A stretch of 64,000 nt of DNA from Micromussa lordhowensis (Eukaryota; Cnidaria; Anthozoa; Scleractinia; Lobophylliidae): assembly GCA_964020085.1 (NCBI GenBank), contig OZ026608.1, forward strand, positions 11,305,544 through 11,369,543, given 5' to 3'. Shown here one piece after another: positions 20,140 through 33,300 of this stretch. The stretch's first letter is position 1. Every line of letters begins with the position of its first letter. A program made the position numbers and the translations under genes. The notes beneath the pieces were generated by a model. The model was not told where the DNA came from and searched no databases. It was given only the letters and a program-made list of their open reading frames with translations.

Positions 20140-23130
20140 AGACACAAATTAGAGCTCTCGCATTAAGCCTTTCCAGCCTCTTCCGAAGAACAATTCTGCC
20201 AATTAGTAACAATTATGCCAAATCACAGAACAGTAAGTAAAATAGGACATTGCAAACGAGTTGTAGAGGCACATCTTCGAGAGATTAATAGCGTGTTCTT
20301 TAGCCTACTCAAAACATCTAACTGATTTCCAACGTTCTTAATAATCTTGCCAATGTGTTTGCTAAAATTTAGCGAGTTATCGATAGTTACGCCCAAAAGT
20401 ACTAAATGGTCTACGATAAGAACTTGTACGTCACTAACACACAGCGGTCAAACGCAAAAATCCAACGCCACTTCCGGTACTTCGTACGAGTTTGAAGAGA
20501 AAACCTGCAAGACTTCTGTAGGAAAATGTTATAAAAATAGTACTGTGAGAGAAAATTACAAGCTGCGAGGACTTTAGGATGTCCATCACTAAATGTCCTG
20601 GTCATATGCGAAGTTTAAAGCTTAACTTTTCAGCGACTGTCTTAACTTTGGGCTTGAAAGCGAAAATTTAAGACTTTGTCAAGCGAAATTTTGGGGAGAA
20701 CTGCGCACGCGCACCACGTTTGACCGCTGTGTGCGTCACTAATGCTAAAGGACAGATCACAAGGATAATTTTTTGGAGGAATAATACATTTACATTTCTC
20801 GGGATTGAGCACAAGCTTGTTATCGTCAAACCAACGACTCGCAACAACAAGATCGCCATTGATTACGGACTTTACTACCTCAGGATCTCGATCACTAAAA
20901 TAGATTTGGTCATCATCAACATAGTTGGACAAATTAGCACGGTTAATAAAACAGAACAGATCCTTTAGAAAAATATTAAAAAGGAGCGGCCCTAAAACCG
21001 ATCCCTGGGGTACACCCTTGGAAAAAAACAACATCAAGATGTTACATCTTCTATCCTGACGCGCTGGGACCTGTCTCTAAGGTAACTGTGTAGGAGGGTC
21101 AAGCTGACTGGAGCAGCACCATAGGCAGCCAGCTTGGTAAGGAGGAGGTCGTGGGGTATCATATCGAAAGCTTTACTCAGATCCATAGAAGCTGCGCCAA
21201 CAACACAGTTATTGTCAAGTGCATTCCTCCAATCCTCAATCAAACGTAGAGGTACCGCCTCACAGCTGTAACCCCGTCTATATGCAGACAGAAACGGTGA
21301 CAAGATCGAACTAAAATAATCAGATAGTTGGCGTGCGAGACACTTCTCAAGAACTTTATCTAGAGTAACTAGAATCGACACAGGCCGGTAGTTAGATTAT
21401 CTTGAGGATCGTCCATTATGAAGATAGGGCAGATTTCGGCCAGCTTCCAAGCAGCCGGCACAGGGCAAGAGTCGATAATCTTGTTAATAAGAACAGATAG
21501 TGGTTGAGCATCAGCACCATCCTGCACTGATGTTGGCGGTATCTCATCGTAGCCAGTTGCTTTCTTTGGATCAAGTGACTTAAGTATAAGTTCGACTACA
21601 GGTGGACTAACAGAACTAAACTGGAAAGGAAACCGGAAACCACAGATCTTTGGTTACATTTGGTGGCTTGTACGTGCACAGAAGCAGTGTCCTCTTCGAC
21701 GAGTTTTTAGGCTGCACCAGCAGAGCGATAGATGCCATGTAATTGCCTTACCTTCCAGATGATTAATTCTTTGAGTGATCAAACCTCTTCTAATGTAAAC
21801 TAGGAGACCACCTCCAAAACGATAACGGTCTTTACGGAACATCTTGTACTCTTTGAAATAGAACTGTGAATCGGGGAAGGCTCCATCTATCTTTGTCTCA
21901 GCTAGTGCACAAACATCGAAAGCGCCCTCCAGTATCAGTGACTTCACTTCAAAACATTTAAAGCCAGCCACACAATTCACATTTGGGTATGCGATTTTTA
22001 TGTTGTTATTATGACGATAAGCTCAAGAAACTGATTTGCGTGCTTCTTCTTTTCCTAAAGAAAGAAGTCGCATGGATGGAAGCAGTCACTGCTAAAATCA
22101 TCGGTCCCGTGGGGCAGTGGTTGTGACCTTTGAGGGGTCACGTGTAGCGACCAGGAGCATTTACAAAACGAACGCACGATAGTAGCAGTGGCGATCACGA
22201 GAGAAGTAGAAACCAAAGCACTCGACAACTCCAAGTTTATTCTAATCGTAATGGTAGCAATATATTCGCGTAGATACTTGTCTATATTTCACTTGAGGTA
22301 GCTAACAACGTGTGGTTCGAACTAAAAGACAATTAAGAAATAAAATCTTATGTAACAAACATCGTAACATCCGTACCGAAAACAAAACTAACTAGGAATA
22401 ACTCCAGATGAAAACGAAAATTACAGAAGCGATAAATCATGCAAAATAATTACAATTGACTTACTTTGGTCAAGCTCCTAGCTTAGGTTGCGTATATTCC
22501 AATGAAAGCGGTGGTACGTAGATAGCGAGATTACTGGTAGCGAACAAGTAGCTTACCACAATAGCATGTGTCGATCGTCCTTTTACTAACAGGATAAGCC
22601 AGTAACCTAATATCTAATGTCTATTATTGAACAGCTATGATAACCGGAAAACGTGATCAGATATAAAAATAATCAGTTAATGTTTAAATGAGTAATTAGA
22701 GTCTTTAAACGTAACAGTGGTGACGAATTGCTTTTGAAGCCATTTACATATACACTTGATTTCCGAAGCGATTGATTTAAAAAAATCTGCTGCCTCGGTA
22801 ACTAAACCATCGTTCTCTTCAAAAGATGAATTACTCAACGGCGGTAAAGAGCATATGGGGCAAATCCAATCGATCGTTGGTCGATCCAGAAGGTACTTGA
22901 AAGCCGAGCTTGACATATTGAGGCATTTTGCGTGAATCCAAAAGCCACATTCGGAACACAAAACCGCATTTTGGTTTTTCCCAACACTTTTCCAACACTC
23001 TTTGCAAGGAAACTTTGTAGGCCCCGGAGCACCAGACGCTGGATGTTAAACCAGCTGCATCCATTTGTAGAATGTAGCGCTGTACACGATAAAAATGACT
23101 TTCCTCTACCACATGGTCTTCTGACTGGAC
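20140..23130 (-). pseudogene. Decayed CR1-like LINE
   Basis: Reading leftward on the minus strand: a PHD-type Cys/His finger (22961-22840, MCSECGFWIHAKCLNM then WICPICS) as found in ORF1 of CR1-type LINEs; an apurinic-like endonuclease piece (21980-21800, CALAETKIDGAFPDSQF and YRFGGGLLVYIRR); reverse transcriptase (21381-21037, LSAYRRGYSCEAVPLRLIED and DLSKAFDMIPHDLL; then 21037-20700, GVPQGSVLGPLLFNIF, YVDDDQIY and LNPEKCKC); and a C-terminal RT part (20450-20140, LLGVTIDNSLNFSKHIGKII and YFTYCSVIWH). Catalytic YVDD is still readable. Frames are broken in several places (21034-21037 overlap, gaps at 21400-21650 and 22000-22670), so it cannot be active. A clade call beyond CR1/L2-like is uncertain. 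Confidence 0.75.
21990..22670. other. Non-coding gap inside LINE remains
   Basis: Lies between the endonuclease and PHD pieces. No frame or motif was recognised; it may be decayed ORF1/ORF2 sequence or a separate insertion. Confidence 0.3.
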
Positions 23131-23214
23131 CTGGTTTACATATCAGGCGATGATTTTTCCCAGTAAAAGCAGTCTTTAGCCGTCTCTTGTCGATTCCTAC
23201 CCTCAAGCACGCTG

Positions 23215-23580
23215 TGAATATATACCGGTAAATGTCCCTTTTCTATCCGTATTGTACGACACTGGAATAGTCTACCAGGTTCTGTTGTTGAGGCTGGGAG
23301 CTTGAGTCATTTTAAGAGTGCCCTGAAGCGCTTCTGAATATCCCTTAACAGATTGTTTTGTTTATCTCATTGTTCTTATTGATCATCAGTTATCTAATTT
23401 TCTGCTTGAAACTAGTTCTTAAAGGATATCTTTTGTATATAGTTTATACCTGTTTTTATCTTTATTTCGGGGAAACATTATATGGTCAGCCTCCAGGTTT
23501 CGTTTTCAAGATGTTTTGTATTTTTTGTTCCTCCATCTTGAATAAACACGTTATGTATGTATGTATGTTTGGATAAATAA
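23215..23580 (+). pseudogene. 3' end of a second LINE, plus strand
   Basis: RIVRHWNSLPGSVVEAGSLS then HFKSALKRF and a stop at about 23337 is the characteristic last segment of CR1/RTE-type LINE proteins. An AT-rich 3' tail ends in ATGTATGTATG near 23551-23571. It abuts the minus-strand LINE head-to-tail, so this is a different insertion. Confidence 0.6.
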
Positions 23581-24134
23581 CCAGAAGTTCCAAGAACGTA
23601 CACGATACATAAAGCCAGAAAATATTGACAAGGGAGGCAGCTCTCCGAAACGTGGCCGACCGCCATTATGCTAATTGTTCAAGCTGTCATAGAAACAACG
23701 TCCAGGTAGCAGACTGGGCGCAACTTAGCAGGTTAATCATAAGTCCGTCTAAATTAACTCTTTTGAACGTAGTATGAGCCATCTGGCTCTCAATGCTCTT
23801 TGATAAATCGTCTGCCTAAAGTAGGTCCCTAAAACGTGGTAAAGCCGCAATAACACCACATATACTGCTGGCATTGTAACTTCAAATGTCCTGTAGGCTA
23901 CGGCTTTACACAGTTAAACTGCACTTCCAGTTGGTCAGGCCTTACAAGTACAGTAAACGTGCCTGTCTTCCAGGCTAAACATACAAGCCGTAAGGCCAGA
24001 TCTATCGAACACAGTAAAACTGCATGTTCTTCTTCTGGCTAATCCCAGTTAATCCAGTCTAACCAGGTCTGCCAAGGCTTGGTTTGTTGCTGGAGGAAAA
24101 TCAGCACTTTAACCCTGGGTGGTTGACTTTCATA
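23581..24134. other. Intergenic DNA downstream of the J-RTC gene
   Basis: Contains no supported coding sequence. It should include the 3' UTR and polyadenylation site of the minus-strand gene ending at 24135; I did not identify a convincing AATAAA. Confidence 0.35.
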
Positions 24135-24353
24135 TTACATTCTTTCATGTTCTTCATCCAATTCATATTCGTGATCTGACTCATGCTCATCATCTGATAC
24201 ACGTTTATCACGTGATTCATGTTCATCTTCTGATTCATCCTCGTCATCTGATTCAAAATTATCCTCTGGTAGAACCTCTTCATTGACAAGTCCCAGACCT
24301 TCACATTCCACCAGTACATTCTTTGCTGTTTTCAAGCTGACATTAAACTTGAC
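24135..24353 (-). CDS. J-RTC gene, exon 11 and stop
   Basis: Acceptor TTGTAG|GTCAAG. Encodes VKFNVSLKTAKNVLVECEGL then GLVNEEV, followed by about 45 mostly Asp/Glu residues with some His and Arg, then a stop. The acidic part lies in a GATGA-like low-complexity stretch. Confidence 0.82.
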   Translation of the reverse strand, partial: VKFNVSLKTAKNVLVECEGLGLVNEEVLPEDNFESDDEDESEDEHESRDKRVSDDEHESDHEYELDEEHERM

Positions 24354-27300
24354 CTACAAGGATTACAAAAAATGTGCAAGAACTTTAATTCGCTGTACTG
24401 ATTGACTTAAAATTATTTTTAGTTTGGATAATCAGTAGTACAGGTACGTCAAGACTATTATTCCCTAATTGATGTCTTTGTACATACATGTATATTCTGG
24501 TCAGCTGTCTGCAGGACAATAACTCAATATTCTAAGGAGAATTTGGGCATTTATAACAAGAAAAAAGATTGCAAGAAAAGGTTTCCGTGGACACTACTCT
24601 GTCAAACTTGTTATACCTCTGTAAAGGTCTCTACAGCCATCATTGCAGCCTTTGCTTGATTTGTAAGGCGTGGCATCTTTATGGATGACTTTCCACTTGC
24701 TAGTGACATCAGTACAATAGCCTGACGATGGATTGACATAAAATTAATTGACTATGATTGGTGAATAGCTGTGAACTATAATTACACCAGTAAGTAAAAG
24801 CCTCTTCAGTTACCAGAGGCAGATGGCGCAACAGGAGTTCTTTTGGTTTCTATAAAATGCAGAGTTGAGAACTACTGCTACTCTGCCTGGATGGCACTGA
24901 TACAAATGCAAGACATGCACTGTCGACTCAAGCAGCCTAAGTTCAAGGGCTGACTGGGGTCAAAACACTCACAGTGCAGGAGTCACAGGAGGATATCATT
25001 AAGGTTAGCAAAACCTAAAAACTGCATTGTGCTGGAAACCGCAACAAACTCTGGCAGTGTAGGCATATGGCCTGAGTACAATTTTAGGTTTTTAGCACTG
25101 ATACAGATAATGTGCCATAAATATTGTCATGACATGAATACATCAACAGTAATGATGCTAGCATTACGATAATCCTAAATGCAATTAATAATGGTAATTG
25201 AACTGAGTGGAGTGCAATTTGGTCTGAAATAATATGATTTCAGACCAAAATTGCACAACCCGAGGTTCAATTACCACTTTAGTAGATCCATTTTTAAATC
25301 GCACAATTTAATAGCTTAAATACAGGAACAAGATTTTGGTCAGGACCAATATTTATTGAACCAAGTTGCCAAATTTGCCAAACAATAACTTTTTTGTCTT
25401 TTATTTTCCTGCAATGTGATTGGTGAGTTTAAAAAAGCCTTAAAATCTCATTGGTTGTTTTGTTTTACTGTCCCATTCTCATGGCTGAGAAAAAGATGTG
25501 ATTTAGAGCAAAAGATAGTACAATTCTGTGAAGAAATCACACCGCTGAGAACCAATCACATTGCAAGGATAACCAGTGATTTCAAAATGGGTTAATAATA
25601 TTAAAACAACTCCAACGCAACAAGTGACATTGATATTAATGGTCTATATAAGATCAATCGTGAAACAAGAAAAGAAATTATTATAAATGAACTAGCAGCT
25701 TATTGAAAAAAATACCAAGTGAATAAAGTGCCGCTAACCTGTTCCTGTAACAGAGAATCTATACATGCTTCACTCTTGACATTCTTCATCAGCATTCTGA
25801 CAGCCTGATTGACCACTTCTTCAGGAGACATTCCTAGCATTACCACAAACAAGATATTTTAAATTTACTATCACTTTGTAATTCATTTTTGACATTGTCA
25901 ACTTCCGTAGACTTCAATGAAATATCACACTAACCTTTTTCCCACATTCCTGTCCCTGATAATACAACACCAGAGGACATTTCTGCAAGAAGCCTGGACA
26001 GCAATAAACAAATGACAATAACATTATTTGTTTTCCAAATGACCACATAAACATCTACTCCAGCAGCACTGACACCAATTCTACCTGTATATACATGTAC
26101 TCACATAAATAAACTTTAAGCTTGACAAGTAAGCTTGACAAGCTGCATCAAAGGAAATACCGGTAAGGACTGATAATTGTGTATTAAATAATGTGTTTCC
26201 AGAAAATATCCATACCTACCCTAAGGAGGGCTACTGAAAATTCCAAGGGAAGGAAAGCATCTCAAACACCTCCTTTTGTTAATTAAGGAAAGTATGAAGC
26301 AAAACAAGAATTTCCAGAAGAATTGAGGGGGAGGCTCAAACTAAAAACACCTCCATGGGAGGGGATGGATATTTTCGGGAACAACACAATGTGAAATATG
26401 AATTAAATAGCGTTTCAATTTACTAGAAATATTATTGCATCAGCTACATGTATGCCGGCTGTAGAACTGGCAGGAGTGGACGGGGAGTCAAAATTAAATC
26501 TGCACTGTATTCACACCACCTTAACATTAGTATCATAATTTGAAGCTACATGTACAATGTTAAAATCCAGTGTTTAGATAAATTGTGTGGCCAGGTTTGT
26601 CTTGAACTGATTCAGCCAACAAAGCAGCTGAAGATAAATTTGACTACATTAAATAACTAGACAATTGATCTGTCTCAGGCACATGAATTATTACTTGTCT
26701 CAGATGGCTAATTCATCTCCGACAGACAATTCGTCCCTAACATAAATTTGGTCAATGTGACCAAATATGTTAATATGGGAAATTTTTCTCATCCAAAGGT
26801 GATTGCACTAACAGAGTTCCATTGTAGGGAAATTAGAATTTAAAGTGTAAAGTATCAGCCAAATCACAGGGATGCAGTTAAGTGTAGTAACTTACATCAG
26901 CCCCTGCCCTGTTCCTTCACTTCTGCTTTCTCTGTTTCGCTGGCTGTTAATGTCCACTGGTATTTGTGGGAAATGATGCTTTAAGATTTGATGCACCTCC
27001 TTTGCCATTAGTTGAGCAATCTTAACAAGTCATGCAAAAAGCCATGTATGAAGTGATTTCACTAAACATTTACAGGGTACAGTTAAATTGCTACTAATGG
27101 ACAGTAACACAACAGCAGTCACCCCTAGCCTTCTGATCTAAAATAATAATGCCCACATGCATGTACAGAGGTTCAACTGGAGGAGTGTACAGCACACTTT
27201 ACCTTTATGGTATTAATTTGCATGGGTAGATGCTAACAGGATATCGGTCCAAGGTTTGAGCTTTAACCAGGGTCGTTGCCATTCCCATGAAACCAAACTG

Positions 27301-30300
27301 GTGTCTGAATAAATTGTGCATACTGGTCAATGATGGTGTTGATTTAGTGGAGTCCTTAATCCATGGAATGCTATCCTACCTCTAACAACAAACATCTGTC
27401 ACTAAAACTTGAAGAGTCTTGGTCTTAGAAGTGTTTACATGTAAACATACCCTTATAGGCTTTGCTCCACCGACAAATGCCCACCCTGTTATTTTCTTCA
27501 CGGTACCACTTTCTGTAATTTCAACAGAACTCAGATTGTGAACTGGAAGACTTTCCACACAGATTTTACCCTCCCAGTAAGGGTGATAACTCCTGCAAAA
27601 ACAAAAGAAAAAGAAGATGTAGAAAATGTACACCATACCCTCTGTAGCAATGAATACAACTTCAGGGTGGTGGATCCCTCATGTTAAACAGGTGGGGATG
27701 CTTTTTATATATAAACATTTTGTCATTGTTTTCCCCAAAAGCACCTAGGCTTATCAAGCAGGCTGACAATTTTTACTCAAGGGGTTGGAGATATGGACTG
27801 CCAAAGGGGGCTACCTGTAGGGGGTCAGGGGGCATCTTCCCCCTGAACAATTTTTAAAATTGAAGCACTCGGAAAGGGGATTACTGGCATTCTGAGGCCA
27901 AGTCAGGGTGTTATAATGTCTAATTTTTTTTTAATTTAGGGGGATTGACCGAATCCCCCATACCCCCTAGATCCACCCCAGTTAACGAATCAAACAGTGG
28001 CCGCTGAAAAGCGATTAGTGGGGTGGGGATGCTTGTAAGTAATTATCAGTTAAACTCGTACAAGAGACAAATCTGGATGTGGCTTAAGTCTTTTGAACTC
28101 TAAAAGATACCATTCTAAACCAACAAACCAATAGTGAGACCCGTATGGGCCATGCAAATAACATTTAGAGACTTTGTGCCAGTCAGTTCTATCTTAACCA
28201 GCAACACAAGTTGAAGATGTAGCCCTTAAAGATACCTCCATAGAAGCACTTGCATTCTACCCTACATGTAAAAGGGGCCAAAGTTCTAAAATTATACCCC
28301 TAAACAAGACTAGGAGCAACCTTGCCCCTTTCACATACAGTGGTAGTTCTCTCTGGGAATACAACTCATTCAAACATACATCAGATAGATTTGAGACATG
28401 TACAATGTTCAGAGTAACAAGTCAGTTGCTAGATCAATTGCTGGTCAATTCCAGTCTCTATTGTTGAATGCCCCAAGACCTTGAGTTACTTTTTCACTGG
28501 TTATTAAAAATTGCAAACTTTAACATTAAACTAAAGTTACTTCTACCAACACTTGTTCACAAGACTATGATATTTAAAAATCACTATTAATAATTTATAT
28601 AGCACCAAAATCCAAAAGTCAAATGGAGCTTTACAAAATGTAAGGAGGAAGATAAAAAAAAAATACAATATCACAAGAAAATATTTAAACGTTAGGGAAC
28701 AGAACTAAAAGATAAGTGCACATACTAATTCCTGTACCATGCACTAAGTGTTAAGTGTTGTGGTATTGTGCAGTTATCAATTCAAAGTATTTCCAATTTA
28801 TATGTACCTATCAACATGTGCTGGTAGATGATTATACCGGTATTTAACAATTGGCCAGAATTCCCCATTGTTTTAAAGTGGGTATCAGGTAAGTGGTTGA
28901 AATACAGGCACAAACTCAATACAATCTACATGTAGCAGTAAAGCAATGTCATATACACATGACGTAATGTAGTTTATCTAGACTTGATGCTTAATTTTTG
29001 TTATTATTATTGTTATCTGCTCTCATTGGTAACAAATTTTGTAAGTTATAATCCTTCACTGCAATCAACACCTTTTGCGGATGTCAAAGTGACAGTCAAA
29101 TCCAAATTTCCCAACAAATGGCATCATAACCTGCAGTAACAAAAATAAAGTACATTCATCAAAATAGGGTACTGGTACTTTTTCACATCCTTCACCTCTG
29201 AAACAAAGTCAGACTCTTATTTTTTCTGGCATTTCTGATACTACATGCTCATTATCTGGCTGCAGTATAAGTTTGAAAAACAACCATCATATGTTAGAAA
29301 AAGTTTGCATGACTTTCTTTAAGTCTAGTAAGTCATAAGCCTCGACACTAATTACCTTGGATTATTGAAGGAGATAGGACTGGTGCTACTCCCACCAGAT
29401 GGGATGCTAGTCCATCACTGGTAATCCCCCAATAATTTGTCAGGTTATTCTATAATTTGCTGGTACCCAATAATACTCCTGAGTGGGAGAAGAACTATAC
29501 AATAACTAAAAAAAAATGAAGTGACTGCTTGAATCCTGACTGCGTAGTTCAAAGTCTACCACAATAACCGTTTGGCTTCTGCTCCTCAACATTTTTGCAT
29601 GGGAAGAGCTGCTGCTTTGTATGCAATTTTTGAGTACTGGCCTTCCCTGATATCATGGAATGAAACTCAAAGTATACTCACACTTTGGATGTAGTCTGCA
29701 TGAAGACTTCTCCTGTAAGGATGTGTTGCACCTTTTAAATGAAGTCTGTTAAATTTGGTGTACTCAGGAACTGGTGCAAATGGAAAGCATGGCAGAGCGG
29801 AGGCTACCAAATGACTCAAGTCTCTGCACAAGTACAAAAACATTTTGTTTGAAATCTTGCAGTTCTCAATATGTGTCATAAAACAAATTATTACATGGAG
29901 GAGAGTGTTTTACTGGGAACTAAACCACTCGTAGATTCCATACGCCACTTCATCCGGGACCCGAGTGGCATATTTTCCGTATGTCACCTTTGCAAGTGTC
30001 GTATCGTTCAATGACGTCACGATTCCCACCTTTTGTTTTATATTTATTTTTTTATGCTTTTGTTTTATGTTTTATATTAAATTTTAGTCTCCATATAATA
30101 AAAAGAACATTACCATGGCTTGAAGATATGAATTTTATGTCCTTCATATTTTTAATATGTAATTCATATCTTCTCGCCACCATGTAATATCCTCTATTTA
30201 CACACTCAGACAATCCAGTGAACCAATGAAACCCCATAAGTAGCCAACACAAAGCACCAGTAAGTGAGTCACAATTCCAGCCATGAACTGAAGGCTAAAA

Positions 30301-33300
30301 GGAATGCTTTCACTGTTAACAAATTGCTAAACGCCATGGCTTAGTCCATATGATCCATAGCCTAGTTTACTCCACGTGTTTTCGCGGATGTAGATGCAGT
30401 AAAGAGCATCAGCAATTGAAAAAATGATTTCATCCAAGATGGTGGACCAAACTGATGATTTTGTTGCAAAAGCTGCTGCAAATCTTACTCTATTTGCTTA
30501 AAGTTCCAATGGATGACAATGGATGCAGAAAACATTATAAGAAACTTTTTTGTTTTTTTTTTCTGGTAGAGTCAAACTAAACTCAACAAGCGGACAAGTT
30601 CTCCTATTGTTTTGGTCATCCTTATGATTTTTTAGTCATACACTGTAGAGTTTACTCTACATGCATCCCTGAAAAATAATAAAAATTTGACTATTTGACC
30701 TATTGAAACCTGGAACTTTTGCCAAAAAAGCATTTTTCTGACATTTTGAAGATTTCAGCCTGGATATGGGCCAAATTAGCTCCAATCTTCTCAAAACAGC
30801 ATTTGTAACAGAACAGCATGCCTTTCGTTTTCCTAGTATCATGTTTTACATGTACAGTTTTGCTCAGGCATGAGCAGAAATCAACATTTGGAGATTTTGG
30901 ACGAGAGAGTGACCTATGTCTTAAAGCTTTTCATTTTTTTTTAAAATTTGTTTTGTCATTTCTTTTTCTCTCTTTCTTATCTATTTGCTTTAGTGATTGA
31001 CCTTCTACTTGGCTTGCTTCCAGTTCAAAAATTTCTGAGAAAGAATGAGATGGACAATATTTACCATGGAGTAGCTAAGTGTAGTCACAGGAAATTTTGC
31101 TGTGAGTTTTTCACTCACATTTCAGAGCATTCTTGTGCATATTCCAGGCTCCAGTGAGCTGATCACTCTGATCTGGGTATATTTTCTCCTGAACTTGAGT
31201 ATGGGCCGCCGTCACCACCAAAAATACAAACAATACAAACAGTCTAGCATAAGCAGAAATGGTTTAAACGTCCTTTGTTAGTTGATACAGGTTACATGGA
31301 AATGATGCAGTTCCAATGCACTTGGACCGGTTGTCTTTGGTGGAATGGGATACTCAACCAGTAAATGGTTTAGACAGTTTAGAAACTGTCTAGCCGCCCT
31401 TGTCAAAACGGTACAATGAACACCCGATTGATTCAGTCTAAATAGTAGTTTAGCTCCAGTTTGTTAAATGGTACAACATAAAAAATCTGGTCATGTCAAA
31501 GAACGAATAGGCTAGCTATCTCTGTTCAAGCGGCACAGCATAGTTTAAACTGGGCTAGATCAGAGTGATGTCAAATGGGATAGCGTTACATGAAATGGCA
31601 GAGCATAGTAACAATTGATACAGGGTAAGATGGAATAGCTGAGCATGAAATGGCACAGAGTCGAGCGAAACAGTTCAGCGTGATGTCGAATGAGTCAGCC
31701 CCGGATGAAATGGCACAGTATTTGGTGAAGTTATACAGCGTAATATCAAATAGCACAGCTTTGCGTGAGATAGCTGGGCATACATTCAGACGGTGCAGCC
31801 TAAGACCACGTACACAGCTCGGCGTGAAGTGGTACAGCGTAACATCAAATGGCACAGCGTTGCGTGAAATGGTTCAGCATACATCCAGACTGATTAGGGC
31901 AATAATAAGTGAGCGGAACATTTTCAGAACTAGCTCAGCAATGCAATGCATGAAACATAGTATCTGAAGTAATAGAGTATTGCACGAAGTGGTCTAGCGT
32001 GAAACTGGGTATAGGTGGCGTGACATCAGTGCGCCGAAACCACCAAAAATACAAAACACGAATGGAACAGCCAAGAGTAAACTGAGACAGAGGTCGGTAT
32101 GACGTCACCCTTGTGAAATGTTGGCGCCAAACATTGAGAGCTCATTCAGTCAACGTGATGTCTGTAACCTTGTTTCATCCTATTTTGGTAAGTCTCCTTC
32201 CTTATTTCGTTTCACAAGGCTGTATGAATTCCCTGCAGTTTAAGAATAAATGCTTACAACTCCGTTGTACTTTTTGAATTGGATCGTTGATAAACTCTTG
32301 TAGTCGGTCAAGTATGCGAAAATTACCGTCTACTAGACGAGAGAACTGTTTACTACATAACTGCTGCTCAATGATTAAAGTTTGTGTCACGCAATAATCA
32401 GTAACGTAACAGAAGTCCTCTCTCATTTGCTGGAGGTAAACAAAGGGAGAATATTGCAATAAATATTGCATTGAAAATAACAAAAATCAGCTATGAAATT
32501 AAATCCCTGATCTCACAACTCTAAAAGGCCTTAAAATTACTCCAAGCAATGGCAAAAAAACAGAGAGAGGAGAGCAAGAAAAGGGGAGTAAAAGAGTGGA
32601 TGAAAAAAAAAATACTGACACTATGCTGTGCCGCTTGAACAGAGATAGCTAGCCTATTCGTTCTTTGACATGACCAGATTTTTTATGTTGTACCATTTAA
32701 CAAACTGGAGCTAAACTACTATTTAGACTGAATCAATCGGGTGTTCATTGTACCGTTTTGACAAGGGCGGCTAGACAGTTTCTAAACTGTCTAAACCATT
32801 TACTGGTTGAGTATCCCATTCCACCAAAGACAACCGGTCCAAGTGCATTGGAACTGCATCATTTCCATATAACCTGTATCAACTAACAAAGGACGTTTAA
32901 ACCATTTCTGTTTATGCTAGACTGTTTGTATTGTTTGTATTTTTGGTGGTGACGGCGGCCCATACTTGAGTACAGATGATGCCAATTTTGGTGAAGAGAT
33001 CAGAAGACATCAGAAGTGACACATAGGTCGACGCTCATCACGGCTGGTTACGGGCAGCGTGGGAGTCAGCAGGTTAATGTAATGTTATCAGAGTGTCATA
33101 CTCTACTTGTGTAGTAAATATGGTTATGATAACATAAAGCCAGAACTATGTTTCTGACAGAGATGTCGGCAAGTTGATGGTTAAAGTGGAATATCACATA
33201 CCCCAGCCTTCCAGCCTCTGCTGAGAAATTCCCAGGAAGCAAGTCTCCAGGTACAAATGTGACCATCGATAGTCCTGTACTTGCTGCAAGTGTTCCACCA

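Noticed and set aside
32202..32483. 93-aa minus-strand frame as an exon of the J-RTC gene
   Set aside because: It lies inside the 1765-bp transposable element, has no RTC similarity, and exons 3 and 4 already join in phase without it.
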